Shown here: piece by piece, positions 22,446-36,562 of the stretch
Numbering within the stretch: the stretch's first letter is position 1
Layout: each line of letters opens with the position of its first letter
From: Blasia pusilla
Taxonomy: Eukaryota > Marchantiophyta > Marchantiopsida > Blasiales
Direction: 5' to 3'
Assembly (NCBI GenBank): GCA_050084515.1
Contig: CM114271.1
Span: 39,928,001 to 39,992,000 of the forward strand
DNA length: 64,000 bases
Translations under genes and position numbers: made by a program
Notes under the pieces: model-generated
What the model saw: only the letters and a program-made list of their open reading frames with translations
The model's database searches: none
Told to the model about the DNA's origin: nothing

Positions 22446-24672
22446 CGATAGGTAATTGCCTACGAAATGGTCACAATTGGCCAAGACAAAATTCCCTAGT
22501 GTGGCATATTTCTCTGAAACCTTGGCAGAATCCAAATGACCTTAATTATTTCTCGAGATGACTATTCTCTAGGGGAGTTTGTCCGAGTAGGAAGTACGTA
22601 AAGGATGCATGCACTGGTGAAGAGAGATTTGTTCATTACCCATTAGTACTTTCCTGCTGTTCTTAATATTTTTATATTACTCCATAATTTCTCGATCGTC
22701 ACATGTAAGGAAAAAGGTGTTTGCAAATAAGTAGGCACTTTTCCATAATAATCTAGATAATGAACGTGATAAGTAATTTCCTTTTTCCTCCCAGACTTCT
22801 AGCCCTTTCTCTTCTTCCCAGACTTCTAGCCCGCCCAATTGTCTAAATCAATACCGACAAGACTCGTAACCCACATTGTATAATGTACCGCTCTCAAAAG
22901 AGTATTGCTTTCAGAAGAAAATTTCACATAAGCCTCTTTGGAGTTTAACTACTGTGTAAGCTTTACTATCTATGTGAAGGGGGTGCAAACGGTCGAAATG
23001 TGGTAATCTTTAACGTAGTCTAATTAATGCATCGCACGAAACCCACTGGTGAGCAGAGCCTTTCACGATTGGCCCGATACTTCTCTGTGGAGGTGTCAGG
23101 TATTGGGTCCGAAAGTTGAAGACTTGAAGATCGATGATTGTGACTAGGAAATTCATGAACTTTTCGATTGACTGCACTAGTAGAGACTGTAGGGATGGAA
23201 GGATCAACTACTCTCCATGAAGATGAAAACAACTCCACTAGTTTGTGCAAGTACCAGAATGGTGCAGAAGTAGTGTCGTGAACACCAATCGGAAGATGTT
23301 TCAATGTACGTTATGGCGATTGCTTACAATATGAAATTTCTTCCCAACAATGTTTTTGGCAACAAGTTGACTCTTAGGTTGCCATGAAGTTCTTTCCCTA
23401 CACTGCTACATCAGGAAAATGGAGTTCCTCGCTTGATCTGATTGTCCAACGACGAGTTTCGAATTCACTTACACACTGTATGAGCGAGCAAGATTCAATT
23501 GGGCATGCATTCCGTCAGATTGAATGCATTCAACTCGGGCATCATAAGAGCGTAACAATTTTGTGAGAGTTTGATGTGGCCACACCAAACTCGGGGTTAT
23601 ATCCCGCCGGTGGCCGGATATAACCCCGATAGTGTTACAGTGTTCTGATAACGTTCAAAGCTTATTCGGGTCCTCTTACTCGTTATTGAGATTCATTTGT
23701 CTAGTGAGACATAGTTCAGGAACGATTTTCACTCTGTAGGAATGATTTTCCGGCGGTGCCTTCGTCACGCCTCTTAGCCAAGCCACACAGTTTTTCAATC
23801 GTAACCAGAAGCTTTGATCAGCCACCTTTCTTCGGTGCCGACTAAGAAGGCCTGAGTCAACTTAGCCAATTCGACGTCAAGATCCACCCGAAGGGCTTTC
23901 GAGTCCGCCTCGCTTTTAATTCATGCTTATTTATCCATTAAATACTCTGATTGCGGCAGCTCTTACGGACTTTAACGCCGAGAACCGTCAGTAACGAAGT
24001 TGAGTAGAAGAGATACGCTCTTGGACACACGGCATGGGAGATAGAGAATGGTGCTCTCCGTGCGCAAGGCACTCTGGTTACAGTTGTACCACTGAGTCGG
24101 TTTCGCATTCTGCGTTTAATTGCAAACGCGCACTCAATGGTCCACGTCAAAGTTAAGACGGGTTGTACTTTCTTGGGTTGACCTAGTGGAATTTCTAACA
24201 AAAAAATTGAATTGAGTTCGAGGGTAGATGATTATGGATTTCGGACTTTTGGGTTCTGACGGGCCATGGTACAGAGACTCACTCTATTAACAGATTACGA
24301 AAGTTCATATATCCTCATCGAACCTCCACAAACTCTCAAGAACCGTGTCGAGACTTTTGTAGTGCGGAAGCCATCACTTCAGTTAAGACTTTACTCCAAA
24401 ATGGAAAAGTACACATACACTTTCCTCGCCTACTCCTGGGAGCAAGTTTGTGAAGCTTTGTTACCACCATCCTGAAGATAGCCTTAACACGTTCTGCACT
24501 AAAGTTTTTAATATAGTATTTACAAGAGAGATACTGCACAAAGTAACGAACAGACGACCATCTACGCTGTTTACAAGAATGAAAAAATTTCCGACGTCAC
24601 TTCCCGGTCAATCGACGGTTCAATTCAGAAATTTACACGGTTGAGTTCTCTGAAGTGGAGCAGTCCAGCGAT
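22446..24672. other. Gene-free stretch between hairpin and polyubiquitin
   Basis: No supported gene. It holds the hairpin at 23591-23629. The part near 24480-24672 should contain the polyubiquitin 3' UTR. Confidence 0.45.
23591..23629. repeat. Perfect hairpin, 14-bp stem
   Basis: Arms TCGGGGTTATATCC (23591-23604) and its exact reverse complement (23616-23629), with an 11-nt GC-rich loop. Confidence 0.92.
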
Positions 24673-26300
<1,628 letters not shown>

Positions 26301-26649
26301 AAGATACTGAAGGTACGCGTATGATCATGCGCATTCACTGTCATGATCGTAGAGTATTAAAAACTATTTTTAAAATATTTAATATGGAGGATATTTTCTT
26401 TCTTCCGAAGCCCCTTATGGCTCTTCCTACTTCCTCTTTGGATCGACCGTGCCTTCCGTGGGTACTGAGCCTAATATTAACCCTAATAATTAATCTGCGA
26501 GCACAACATTGGAATGTGGATCATCCAACTCACACGACTATTTCTACCACTCCAAAGTCGTTGGCAAACTATTCAGAGAGCAAGAAATGAAAGTGGAGGA
26601 CAATCCATTGGGGACAGCAACGAACGGAAGAACTATACAACTTACTGGT
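26301..26649. other. Gene-free spacer before the Helitron
   Basis: AT-rich; no recognised feature. Confidence 0.4.
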
Positions 26650-26851
26650 ACTACTAATAAGAATGCTCACGGGCATCAAAATTTAGGGTATACACAATTA
26701 ATCATATCATCCAGACCAATAAGAAAATGCCAATAAATGAATATTACGAAATTTAGAAAATATGTATCAATATAAAACTTCACGCATATAATGTTATTTT
26801 AATTTAATTTATCATTTCATTATATATAACATTTTTAGTGTAAATATTTAT

Positions 26852-28861
26852 TTATTTAGTAGTATTTTTATTATCTGTCATAATATAAATATAATTCCTC
26901 GAGCTTACTTTTGACAAGGTAATATATAATTGCCCATGAGAAAATACTGGATTGGAAAAGTAAATACCAATTCTATCTAATGTTTGACCTTGAGACTTAT
27001 CAATAATCATTGCAAAAGTAGGACGGATAGGAAATTGAAATCGTCGTAAATCAAAAGGTAGGCCGGAATCAGAAGCAATCAATGGAATGCGTGGAATGAA
27101 AACTCGAGCTCCAATATTTTTTCCCGTGATAATTTTTGCATCTATAAGATGTCGACTAAAGCCAACTATCATCAGCTGAGTCCCGTTTGCTTGTCCCTTT
27201 GCTCCATTCATATTCCGTAATAGCATTATCAGAGCTCCAATCTTCAAAGTCAAACAATGAGGTGGCAATCCCGATGGTAAATATGTATTCAAAAATTATG
27301 TTGGATAAACAAGTCTCATCTCATCATCGGAAACAAAATCAGCACTCAAGAAAGTATGCTCTTGCAAAAACAAAATAAATCATTAATAATAAGAGAGATG
27401 ATAGAAAAATGTAGCAATACAACAATCAAAATATAATAATGATATTCAAGAATATAAATATTACCTCTCTTGGAAATCGAGACATGATTTCAGTGTTTAT
27501 AATATCCATAGTAGTATTCTTGGTTGACAAAATGGATGTACCCCTCAATAAATCAATGTCACTCCACTTATGAACATCGTGTCCATAAACAATGACAATG
27601 AGATCATTGATCCTTGTGGTTCTAACAATTATCGCATCCGGAACTTGTATAAAATCCTCTCCAAGGTCCAAATGTAACCGTACACGACCCTCTCCTACCT
27701 CTAATAACCACCTTGCAAATGCTTCTTGCTCTTCTCGTGCATATCCTGCAAATAAATATAAGATGAAGGAAGAAGTAAATATTAAAAATAAACAAAAACC
27801 AGATGAACTGAAAAAGGTGAAATATTAGGTTTATTCTTTAATACCTTGTACAGTATTAACTCTCATGTTGGTAGTGAGTTTCAATAATCTCACGTTAGAC
27901 CAAATAAGAGATCTCCTAAGTGTTGCATGCATAACTGTGGCACGATCTCCACGACGAACAACTGGAAGAAGTTGTCGAAAGTCACCACAAAAAAAAAACG
28001 ATCTTCCCTCCATCGAGGATCCATCAAACCCATGATATCTTGGAAAGTACAATTAACGTCCTCAAATGCGTGACGATGGATCATAGGAGCTTCATCCCAC
28101 ACGATCAACTTTGCCTTTTGTATAAGGCGGGCCATATGACTATTGACCGATAGGCTGGAAAATCGATAATAAAACAATATGTGAGGAACATTTATGAAGG
28201 ATAAATCAAAGAATAAAACAATAATATGCATGCCATAAAAGGAAAAGAAATCTTAAATCTAGACTTACTTGCAAGTGGAACTTTCATGTAATTGGATAGG
28301 AATCTTGAATCAAGAATGAGAAGTACGACCTCCATCCAATAATAAAGCGGCAATCCCCGAAGATGCAACTGCAAAAGCTATATGACCCTCGCTCCGTACC
28401 ATTGCAAGAAGAAGGTTGTACAAAAATGTTTTTCCTGTTCTGCCATGACCATCAATAAAGAAAAGTTTTGCCTGAAAATCCATATTTTTCGTTATAGAAA
28501 AGCACTTTAAAAGAATAAAACTTAAAAAATTAAAAGAGTAACAAAATAATAATAAAATATACTATACATAATATCCATTTCCAGAAGGTGGTGCATCCTG
28601 TAAGATATCGCGAAAAGCATTATAAATAACTTCCCAAATAGCTCGTTGTCCATCATTTAAAGATATCTCTCCTGCTCTCATACGTTCGCAAAGCATATCA
28701 TGATCGTAGGAGAGCTCTTCCTCTTCTAGACGCGAAATAGATAAATCACGAGCTTGGAAATCAGGTTGCGGCATGTCAGGGAAGTCCGCCATACTCTTAC
28801 CATGATCTTGAAGATGGTAATGGACCTCCAATAACGCAAGATTAATAATATGAACATCCAA
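26852..28861 (-). CDS. Helitron PIF1-like helicase domain, multi-exon
   Basis: C-terminal half of the RepHel protein, a 5'-3' SF1B helicase needed to unwind the transposon strand. In order on the minus strand: [12 protein letters not shown] (near 28665), Walker [10 protein letters not shown] (28449-28423), Walker [10 protein letters not shown] (about 28110-28084), motif [14 protein letters not shown] (about 27985-27955), TNMRVN (about 27865), and motif [12 protein letters not shown] followed by [13 protein letters not shown] (about 27005-26905). A 96-bp intron (28567-28472) splits GYY and AKLFFIDG exactly in phase 0 with GT..AG ends. Other AT-rich gaps near 28260, 27830 and 27400 are probably introns too. 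I did not find a stop inside the conserved motifs. Confidence 0.8.
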
Positions 28862-28939
28862 TGGAAGGGTTGGAATACCAACTCTCTATTATAAGGAAAA
28901 AATATAGAAGTTAAAACGTAAATAAAGTACCTAAAATAT

Positions 28940-30183
28940 TCATAAGAGAAATAAGACAAAAATTGACTTAACAAAAGGCATGCATATTACCTCACGCCTT
29001 TGATGTAGAAGATCTTCTGTCAATGGAACCAAAAACTGTTCCCACACCATAGCCGGAAGGGAAGGTGTATTATATAGAAGATTGATGGCAAAGAGTAGAC
29101 GTAATGAATAGCCAGTACGAATGACAACCGCCTCTTCAAAGCAAGAAAAGATCTCTCTATCGTCCTCCAAAAGTCCCATCTGAATAGCGGTCTCTTTGAA
29201 GGTAGGATAAACTACACCATCGATGGTTCTCAAATCTTGATATGATTGAGCTCCTCTCACATGATGGAGAAGTAATCGTAACCAATGACGCTCCCCTTCA
29301 GCTAGGATTAGCCAAAAAAAAAGTATTAGGAAGGAAGCATGAATGTGATTTTAACATTAACTCAAATTTTTCCTTAATAATTGTATCTTAACAAAGAATA
29401 GAAAGTTTACATGGATTTGTCATATACAGACGTCCAATAGGATGTCCACATCCTTTTCGTGCACGTTTACGCGGATGCCATTGCTTCTTATTCCAAGAGT
29501 AATGAGAAGGGAACTCCAAATAAAGATATTGTCGCCCAGTCAAATCAGAAACATTTGTTGCAAACCATTGAGTGAGAGTGATTTCCTTACTTCGTTCCAG
29601 AATATTACCCAATGAATCTTGCCCATGAAAATATACCATTTGACTGTTTGGAAGAGGAACAATCAATCTCACAATATTTGGTTGCTCTGCATGTAGACTA
29701 AACTTGAAGATTCGCCAACATGCTTCTGAAGAAGAAATATACCTTCATACCATACAATATAAATATTGTTAGAGTCCCACATAATATCATAGGAAAAATT
29801 GGGAGATCTTGAAAGATAGAAGGGATCGAAATACCTTGCATCAAGATATAATTATGTCGCATCAATAGTATCCTCTCCTGATGTAGTATTTTCCAAGGTA
29901 TATGATATTGCATCAGATCTTTTGTACACATACTTATAAAAGTACTTTACTGCCAAGATGCTATTTGTTATCTCCAGATTGATATGACAATCAAATAAAG
30001 TACATAACATTGGATTGTATGGAACCGCCCAACGATTATCAAAGTCATGATTTGACTTATAATCAATCTGCCATTATCACGCCTGCATAAACACATATAG
30101 AAGTATGTTAATAGTTGGGGAAAATAGATAGCACACTAATAGAAGAACATTAAATGACAAAATAAACAACAAAACCAATGAAT
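28940..30183 (-). CDS. Helitron two-tyrosine motif and linker between Rep and helicase
   Basis: Several exon-like pieces. The block VKYFYKYVYKRSD (29951-29923, flanked by readable sequence) is the Helitron two-tyrosine active site that joins to DNA ends; the tyrosines of YKYVY are intact. The block RARKGCGHPIGRLYMTNP (about 29470-29410) and the block of 28940-29260 (TDLLHQRR, FLVPLTEDL) match the region between Rep and helicase in plant Helitrons. The start follows a donor-like AGAG|GTAATT at 30186, so this part is joined to the nuclease exon by an intron. Confidence 0.65.
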
Positions 30184-31720
30184 TACCTCTTATAAATAAC
30201 ATATCCATCCTCATTCTCCATTGTCATTGATACAAAGGGCATTGGGTATCCTTTGGAATATTTTATTGTCGTTTTATCCGTGCAAGGTGTAGTTGGATAT
30301 ACTACTCCACACCGACCATGAATCATACAACTTCTTACAGTAGAATGTAGCCTAGGATGAGTCATGGGATTCAGAATCTCAGCATATATAATATCGTCAA
30401 AATCAGAGGTTGTCCTTGGCTTATCCTTAGAAGCAAGAATAATTAGGATATGCACATGTGGTAGCCCTCTCTTTTGGAACTTGACCACATGAATGCATCC
30501 TACCACTTGACCCAAAATATGCTTATCCAATATAAGTCTCAAAAACTCCTTCTTTTGTTGGAAAACACGTACAACGAGGTCATGACGATCTGACGTTGAT
30601 TGCCCATGAAGCAGAGCAGAAGTAATCTCTGGCCATTTAGGATTGCAAGTTATAGTAAAAAAGTAGTCAAGCTTCCCAAAATGTCTCACAATGGCCATAG
30701 CATCATGGTATAATTGATGCATGTGACGGGATCCTCCTATGAAAGACGAAGGTAAGATAATACGTCTCCCTATGCCTTGACCGTTCACATCATCCTGAGT
30801 CATGGCATCTCTGACACCTTGGTATGAATCAACTCTCAACTCTTTTTGATGCAATCGTATCCAAGTTAGCCGTTGCATTTCGATAGTCGCATACATATCC
30901 ATCATACATTCTTGAGTAAGACGACCAAACCTCAACAACCGATTATTATCCATAGCGTTAGCTCGCATTTGAAGTATGAATGAAGCAAATTGTAAAGTTG
31001 TAATGGTCTTTGAACTCGCCTCATGAATGGTAACCTCACCTTGAATTTCTCCTTGTACAATATCATCTCTATCTTCATCCATCATAGCATCCCCTCTTAA
31101 CGGCAAATCATCTCTATGATCATGTTGCACTTGCAAAGGTATCCCAGGATGCCAACGTGCTTCATCATAAACAAAAGGAAAAACAAAGTGCAATGGGATA
31201 TATGCTTCATTCAAGTTTGACAGACGACGAATCCCTCCTCCATGTAAGCGAACAATAATATCACGTCCTTCTACTTGCTCACTCCCATCTCCAGGCAAGA
31301 TAGATACAATCTCTAAAGCAACAGCAAGGTGTATCGTTTTGCATCGAGACCTCGCTTACTACCCTTAAGAACAATATGAAAGTCAGAATTACATGGATCA
31401 ATAGCCACATTTCGAAATAAAGCCACATATGGATTATGGGCATGTAACATATCTCTGGCCTCAATTGATCCCGATAATCTCCACTCATAATCCTTCTTCT
31501 ATGCTCCATCTGATGCTCATCATCATGAATATAAATTTGAGCGAATTGTGGAGGAGCACCACTTTCAGCATGAAGAGGTCCAATAGAATCATATACACCA
31601 CCTTAAATCCTGAAGTTTCCTATACGGCCTCGTTGCTCTATCACATGTGCCCAAGTAGATGCCAATTGAAGAGCACTATTATAGGCACGTGCATTACACA
31701 AAAAATGAAGACTATTTGAA
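30183..31720 (-). CDS. Helitron Rep nuclease (HUH), frame-broken at its N-terminal part
   Basis: The long open part (31298-30183) encodes the rolling-circle nuclease core: DYFFTITCNPKWPEI (about 30670-30625) and the HUH motif LPHVHI with HVH at 30458-30450, which binds the catalytic metal. Before it, the pieces RAYNSALQLASTWAHV (about 31690-31640), FAQIYIHDDE (about 31545-31515) and KGSKRGLDAKRYT (about 31370-31340) match the usual Helitron N-terminal Rep region but sit in different frames with stops, so this copy has small frameshifts here. ATG-like start at 31298 is only the start of an open frame, not a true start. Confidence 0.8.
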
Positions 31721-31794
31721 CTCATACCAGAAAGTAATTTTGCTAACCGATGCGACGGTGATCATCAAGGAAGAATCGGAGTTTAAAGTGGAGA

Positions 31795-33662
31795 CTATCT
31801 TGCGTTCAAGATAGAGGGCCAGCAAGTATGAATACTTGGTCCATAAAACATACTAAAAGCCGAGCTTATAAACCTAGTATATTTCACTCTCTCACACTTC
31901 CAATGTAGAGCATTGCAAGTCGGACAAACAACATTCATAAGTCCAACACTAAAACGACCAATCATACTATCAATACGATCTCCCAACCTAAGAATTCGAA
32001 TGTGATTCTCTTCAAAGTTAGGAATACGTGCAATATTGAGCAACTTTTTCAAGTTCACAACCCTTCTAGATACAACATTTGGAATCGAGGCATGTATATT
32101 GTCTTCATTTTCTTCCATGTGGTCTTCACGATTGGCTGCATTGGCATCGCTCCTTATCAACGGATCACAAATATATGCAATCTCATGTACTTCATCCAAA
32201 TGTGATCCCACATTTGGAATCGAGGCATGTACATTGTCTTCATTCACTTCCATGTGGCCTTCACGATTAGGTCCATTGGCATCATTCCTTATCAACGAAT
32301 CGCCAACATGTGCAATCTCATGTACTTCATCCAACTGAGCATGTCTTCTTCTTTGGCCCTCAGCTCGAGCAACTTGAAGCATGTGAGATAATCGTAGATG
32401 ATTGGTAGGAACTGGAAGACTGCAAGCAGAGGTTAAGAAATTAATATATATGATTATAATAAGAATAAAAATACATACAAACATATCTATATTAAATTTG
32501 AGTATATAGTTTAGAAATATACATTGGAGATGGTAAGACCACAATCCTAGAGTTTGGAATAGCTTCAACTTCATGATGTACCATAATTGGCCTGCAAAAA
32601 AAATTGTTATTAGAAATCATTCATAAAAATTTAAGACCAAGTAGGAAGCATCAATAATAAAAGTATGTAAAACATACCTTGTATTAGCTTGAGTATGAAA
32701 GTCATTAGTAGTCATAGCCTCGACTTCCTCTCTAGGAAAAAGATTAACAAACAATTGATAAACATTCGCTTGGGCCAAATTATTGTGCCTTCTTCTCTGG
32801 CCTTATGCTCATGCAACTTGAGAGCTATTATGTGTTGAGGGTTGACGGAAGTGGAAGACTAAGAAAAACAATATTAATAAAAATTAAGTCAAAATAATTA
32901 AAATTAAAATTAAAAAACCAAAAAAAAGAAATTAATGAGTGGATGAAACATACATTGAAGACGATGTAGTGTCTATTAAAGCATGAAGATTTTCATTGGA
33001 AGGTGTTGCTACTAACCTGAACAAAGAATAAAAAAAAGTCATAATACGAAAAAAAATTATATAACTATTATTATAATAAAAAGTAGAAATATTATACATA
33101 AATAAATACATTCTAGTATTTGCGTCTGGTGAGCCATCGATGATGGATGGTTGTAATTCTTCCATCGAAGGAACATTCACAACAGCTTCAATAGATCTCA
33201 ATTCAACTAATTTAGCATGTCTTCGCTTTTGTCCTTGAGCTCTCACAATTTGATGTATATCACCTAATCGTTGCGGGTTCGATGGATTTGGAAGTCTACA
33301 TCACAAACATGAAAGATATTAAAGTCACACAACAAATCTAGAGTGTGCACATATGGTTACGATATCATTCTATAATCATAATGCTAAGTATCCTTACATT
33401 GGAGATGACAAAGTTGTTGAATGAGTTATAAATCGCAAATCTCGAAGCGACCTTCTGTTTCTTTGAGAAGCAACCCTTCTAGCCTTCTTATATGCAAGCT
33501 TCTCTGTTTCCTCCGAGGTTGGCGGAAGTGGAAGATAGAAGATGGAGCACTACATGAAATGTGGTGATCATGCTCCACATTAGGTAAAGAGACTACATTG
33601 GTGATGTTTGCGAATGGTCTTTTCTCATTTCGTCTCAATGGTTCCTCTTCAGATTCATGCAT
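31795..33662 (-). CDS. Helitron N-terminal region with repeated exons and a CxxC finger
   Basis: The ATG at 33662 starts an acidic/basic leader (MHESEEEPLRRNEKRP). Then four exon-like blocks recur, at about 33480, 33290-33120, 32870-32690 and 32430-31795. The last three each contain a variant of LPxPxNxxRL...ARAxGQRRRHAxL, separated by AT-rich spacers. The last block carries an internal two-copy repeat of about 46 aa (LDEVHEIA..HASIPNV, DNA near 32070-32340) and ends in VCPTCNALHWKCERV, the cysteine motif found at the start of plant Helitron Rep proteins. The block at about 32870-32690 has two in-frame stops. I know of no function for the RRRHA repeat. Confidence 0.55.
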
Positions 33663-33861
33663 CTTGTGACAATATCAACCATCCGACCAAAATATGTATT
33701 TTCAATATAAAAATAATAATAGAAAAAAAAGAAAATTTTGTAAAAAAAACTTATACTTAAGATTTGGTCCGTGAATATTATAATCTATATTAAAAAATAG
33801 ATTTACATGATTAGTTCCTTCACTCCCATGCATGGCATGGACTGCCCACTAATAAGATTAA

Positions 33862-34875
33862 AGCAAAAATAGTCTTGGTTGGTAGCTAGGGTAGTTGGGA
33901 TAGTTTGGAGGATCCAAAGTGAGTTGATTAGGATATTTTGGAGGAGATAACATCTAATGTTCTTGTGTCAAAATGGGATTGGTTAAGCCTTGAGAAGAAG
34001 CCATATGGCACAAGATAAGATTAGTCTTGTTTTGTATTCTTGTGGATCAATTGTGAGTATATAAAGAGGAAGGACCTTCAAGGGTTCATCACCTTTTATT
34101 TCATTCTTGAGTTTCTCGTGTCACTCTTGAATGGATGGAATTAGGCTTGTTTGCTCTTCTAATGAGAGTGGATTACCCCTTTGGGAATAGTAACTTGACC
34201 ATGGTCTATTCTTCGAGAGTTTTCTAGAGTCTAATATGTGTGGAGATGGTTATTTTGAGAGATTTGTCATCTTAGGGAAGTTTTGTTATACTAAGGATAG
34301 TTGATGGTTTTGGTTTGTTATTTTTTCCACCGAAAGTGAATTATCCTTCTTGGTAGAGCAACTCCGCCAAAACCCATTCTTGAGGAGAATAGAGAACGTC
34401 CGTAAATTATAGATATGGGTGGAGCACGAGTGGTACCCCATTTTCCTTTTCTTAACCTATATCACGTGAAGGTTCTCTTCGTAGATAGAGACTCGTTTAC
34501 TTGCTATATAGTCTATCACTTTTGGGAAGCATTTATTACCGAGGTTACGCAATCTCCAACTCCAATGATACTGTCTATTGTCACGTACGGAAGGACATGG
34601 GATTGTATTTTGTATGTCATTATATAACGATATGTTAATAGGTCTGCTTTAGTAGGGTTTAACACTAATTGTGCCATTTTTCTTGTGTAAAAGTGTGAAG
34701 TAGTTTACATGGACTTCATAATTATGAATTTTTGGGTTAGATGTTATGAAGAAGTGATCGCCTCGGCACTATCATTCCTGATTTCCTGTCGTGAGAGAAA
34801 GAAGAATGTATATATTAATTCTATACTGAAAAGTGTAACTTCTTAGAGAGTTCACCTTGCATGAACGTATGCCGT
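33862..34875 (+). repeat. 1-kb dispersed repeat, copy 2
   Basis: Direct copy of 16200-17215 with the same order of landmarks, including TATATAAAG at 34058-34066 and the terminal TAGAGAGTTCACCTTGCAT. It begins about 60 bp beyond the proposed Helitron 5' end. Compared with copy 1 it is richer in A and T, as expected from longer or stronger cytosine decay. Confidence 0.85.
34415..34840 (+). pseudogene. B3-domain-like coding remnant, copy 2
   Basis: The frame from ATG 34415 to TAA 34625 parallels copy 1 (HVKVLFVDRDSFTCYIVYHF, then GRTWDCILYV); its continuation has one more stop but keeps VGFNTNCAIFLV and RCYEEVIASAL. Both copies share the position of the first stop and the same end, so they derive from one broken ancestor or share an intron at that place. 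Confidence 0.4.
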
Positions 34876-35076
34876 AACTATAAGCTTCTCCCATACTCAA
34901 ATAAAATTTATTTTCATGACAACGGAGTTATAATTTCCAACGGCCAATGTGCGTAATCATATGTACGTATCTCAATGTCCTTTCAAACATCCAAATGTTA
35001 TGCCCAAAGCTCTTTCATACATCAATTTAGATAAATATGTGTATTTTCCCAAAACCATAATGACATTAATAGATGG

Positions 35077-35445
35077 TTGAATGGTAAGATCTAAATTCAT
35101 TCCATAGTGATGGCCGGATGGTTACATTTTTGCGCGCAATAATCTTATAGTTTCTAAAAGGGGTTGCGTTCTATGCAATCGGCGGTAAAAGGGTGGAGGA
35201 AAATTTGAACTACATAACCAAAATTCATGGGTTTAAATTATTATATAAACTTTTATTTTATTTTATATAAAAAAATCAAGCTTTTTTTTATGAGAAAAGA
35301 TAACTATTTTTAAAAATCAATTAATTAAAAAAATTATTCAATAGTAATATAAATATTTCCGTAGTTTAAATTTACTCATTTCAATTACAAGAATAGACGC
35401 TGAATCTCCTAATGTCTTTTCTGACTTTGTAAGTTACAACGAACG
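35077..35445 (+). repeat. Dispersed repeat R1, uninterrupted copy
   Basis: Matches 46965-47013, 47121-47159 and 47478-47796. It holds the empty target site of the miniature Helitron: AATCTTA|TAGTTTC with the junction at 35147/35148. The distal half is AT-rich and ends GACTTTGTAAGTTACAACGA. No coding capacity; identity of R1 unknown. Confidence 0.85.
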
Positions 35446-35464
35446 ACACCTTACAACTTGTCCA

Positions 35465-36241
35465 GCGTATACACATCGCTACACAACATACATCACTCTC
35501 ACCAAAAATCCACACAAACACGCACGATCCCATGCTAACTCATGACATCCAAACAACGAGACAAGAAGTACCAAAATATTTCCAATTAAAATAAAGATCC
35601 AATCTCTCTCAATACCATAGCTCTCAAATGTGTGCACTCTCACATATCTCTCTCAATGTCAAACCAAACCCACTCTCCTAATGAGATGCTTGGGTTACAC
35701 ACACAAGGCAAGCAAGACTATAATTCCGCCGCCTTATGCCAAGAGGTTCAACAAAGAGAGAATGAGCTCTCAAGTTATCTCTCCTTGAGGTATAGCCCTC
35801 CCCTCTCCCAAACTCTCTCAATGGTAACCTATGCTCCCAAGTCGCCTCCTTGGCTCTTGACCTGATATAGGAGGTCAATGGCTACTTAATACAAATAGAA
35901 AATCGACCATATACTGAAAATGGTACTTACCTAAAATAGTAAGTTTATGAATATGGCTCCAAATAAGCCGAAACGAAGGGGAAACCTGCTCTCTCACGTT
36001 TCCCGGGGTCTTAGTAGGTCATCCTTAACTTCTTGAGTATGTCCTCCACTACTCGTGGAGGCGTTGTATTAGATCTCATTGATCTATTTTAAAAGACGTG
36101 ACAGTTATCGTGCGCATACACATCGCTACACAACATACATTGTTGTCACCAAACACAAACACACACACACAAACACGCACGATCCCATGCTAACTCGTGG
36201 CATCCACACAACGAGACAACACGTACCAAAATATTTCCAAT
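35465..36241 (-). repeat. 3' LTR of gypsy element 1 plus duplicated LTR end
   Basis: LTR 35465-36103 (about 639 bp; on the minus strand it begins TGTCACGTCTTTT). A second copy of the LTR's other end (115-130 bp) follows at 36111-36241, containing the same CACACGATCCCATGCTAACT-type words. The same arrangement occurs at 7794-8475, so it is an inherited feature of the family and not a local accident. Confidence 0.75.
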
Positions 36242-36562
36242 CGCCCCCCTAGGTGGTGGTTAAGTCCCTCTAACTCATGATAGCCATCTATCCCTACCTA
36301 CCATGACATACATCTCTCGAACGCTAAGAGCAAGAAGGCTGGGTGCTCATGTGGCCCCATCATTAGTCGCCTTCTTGTCATCCATATCACAGACACAAGT
36401 CGGAATGTAGAAGTACCTACGCTATGTACATCTGGGATACATCCATCTTCCCTGAGGAACCCTAGTGAGAGGTGGCGTCAAACATGCCATATGCCATCCT
36501 CTCGAACATCCATCACAGACTAGCATAGTGGCTGCACCGTGGGCAAAACCACACAACATACT

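Larger units (their letters stand above)
26650..33801 (-). mobile_element. Autonomous-type Helitron (Rep plus PIF1 helicase), minus strand
   Basis: A rolling-circle DNA transposon of about 7.1 kb. A good 5' end is the minus-strand TCTATTTTTTAATATAG starting at 33801, directly after an A as Helitrons require, and close to the TCTATTTTATTAAAA ends of the miniature Helitrons at 47160 and 47305. The 3' end is uncertain: a CCCGTGAGC-type hairpin candidate sits near 26655-26672, without a clear CTAG. Coding order on the minus strand is N-terminal exons, CxxC finger, HUH nuclease, two-tyrosine motif, helicase motifs I to VI. Coding blocks are separated by AT-rich spacers that behave as GT-AG introns in at least one case. 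Some frames are broken, so present activity is doubtful. Confidence 0.85.
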
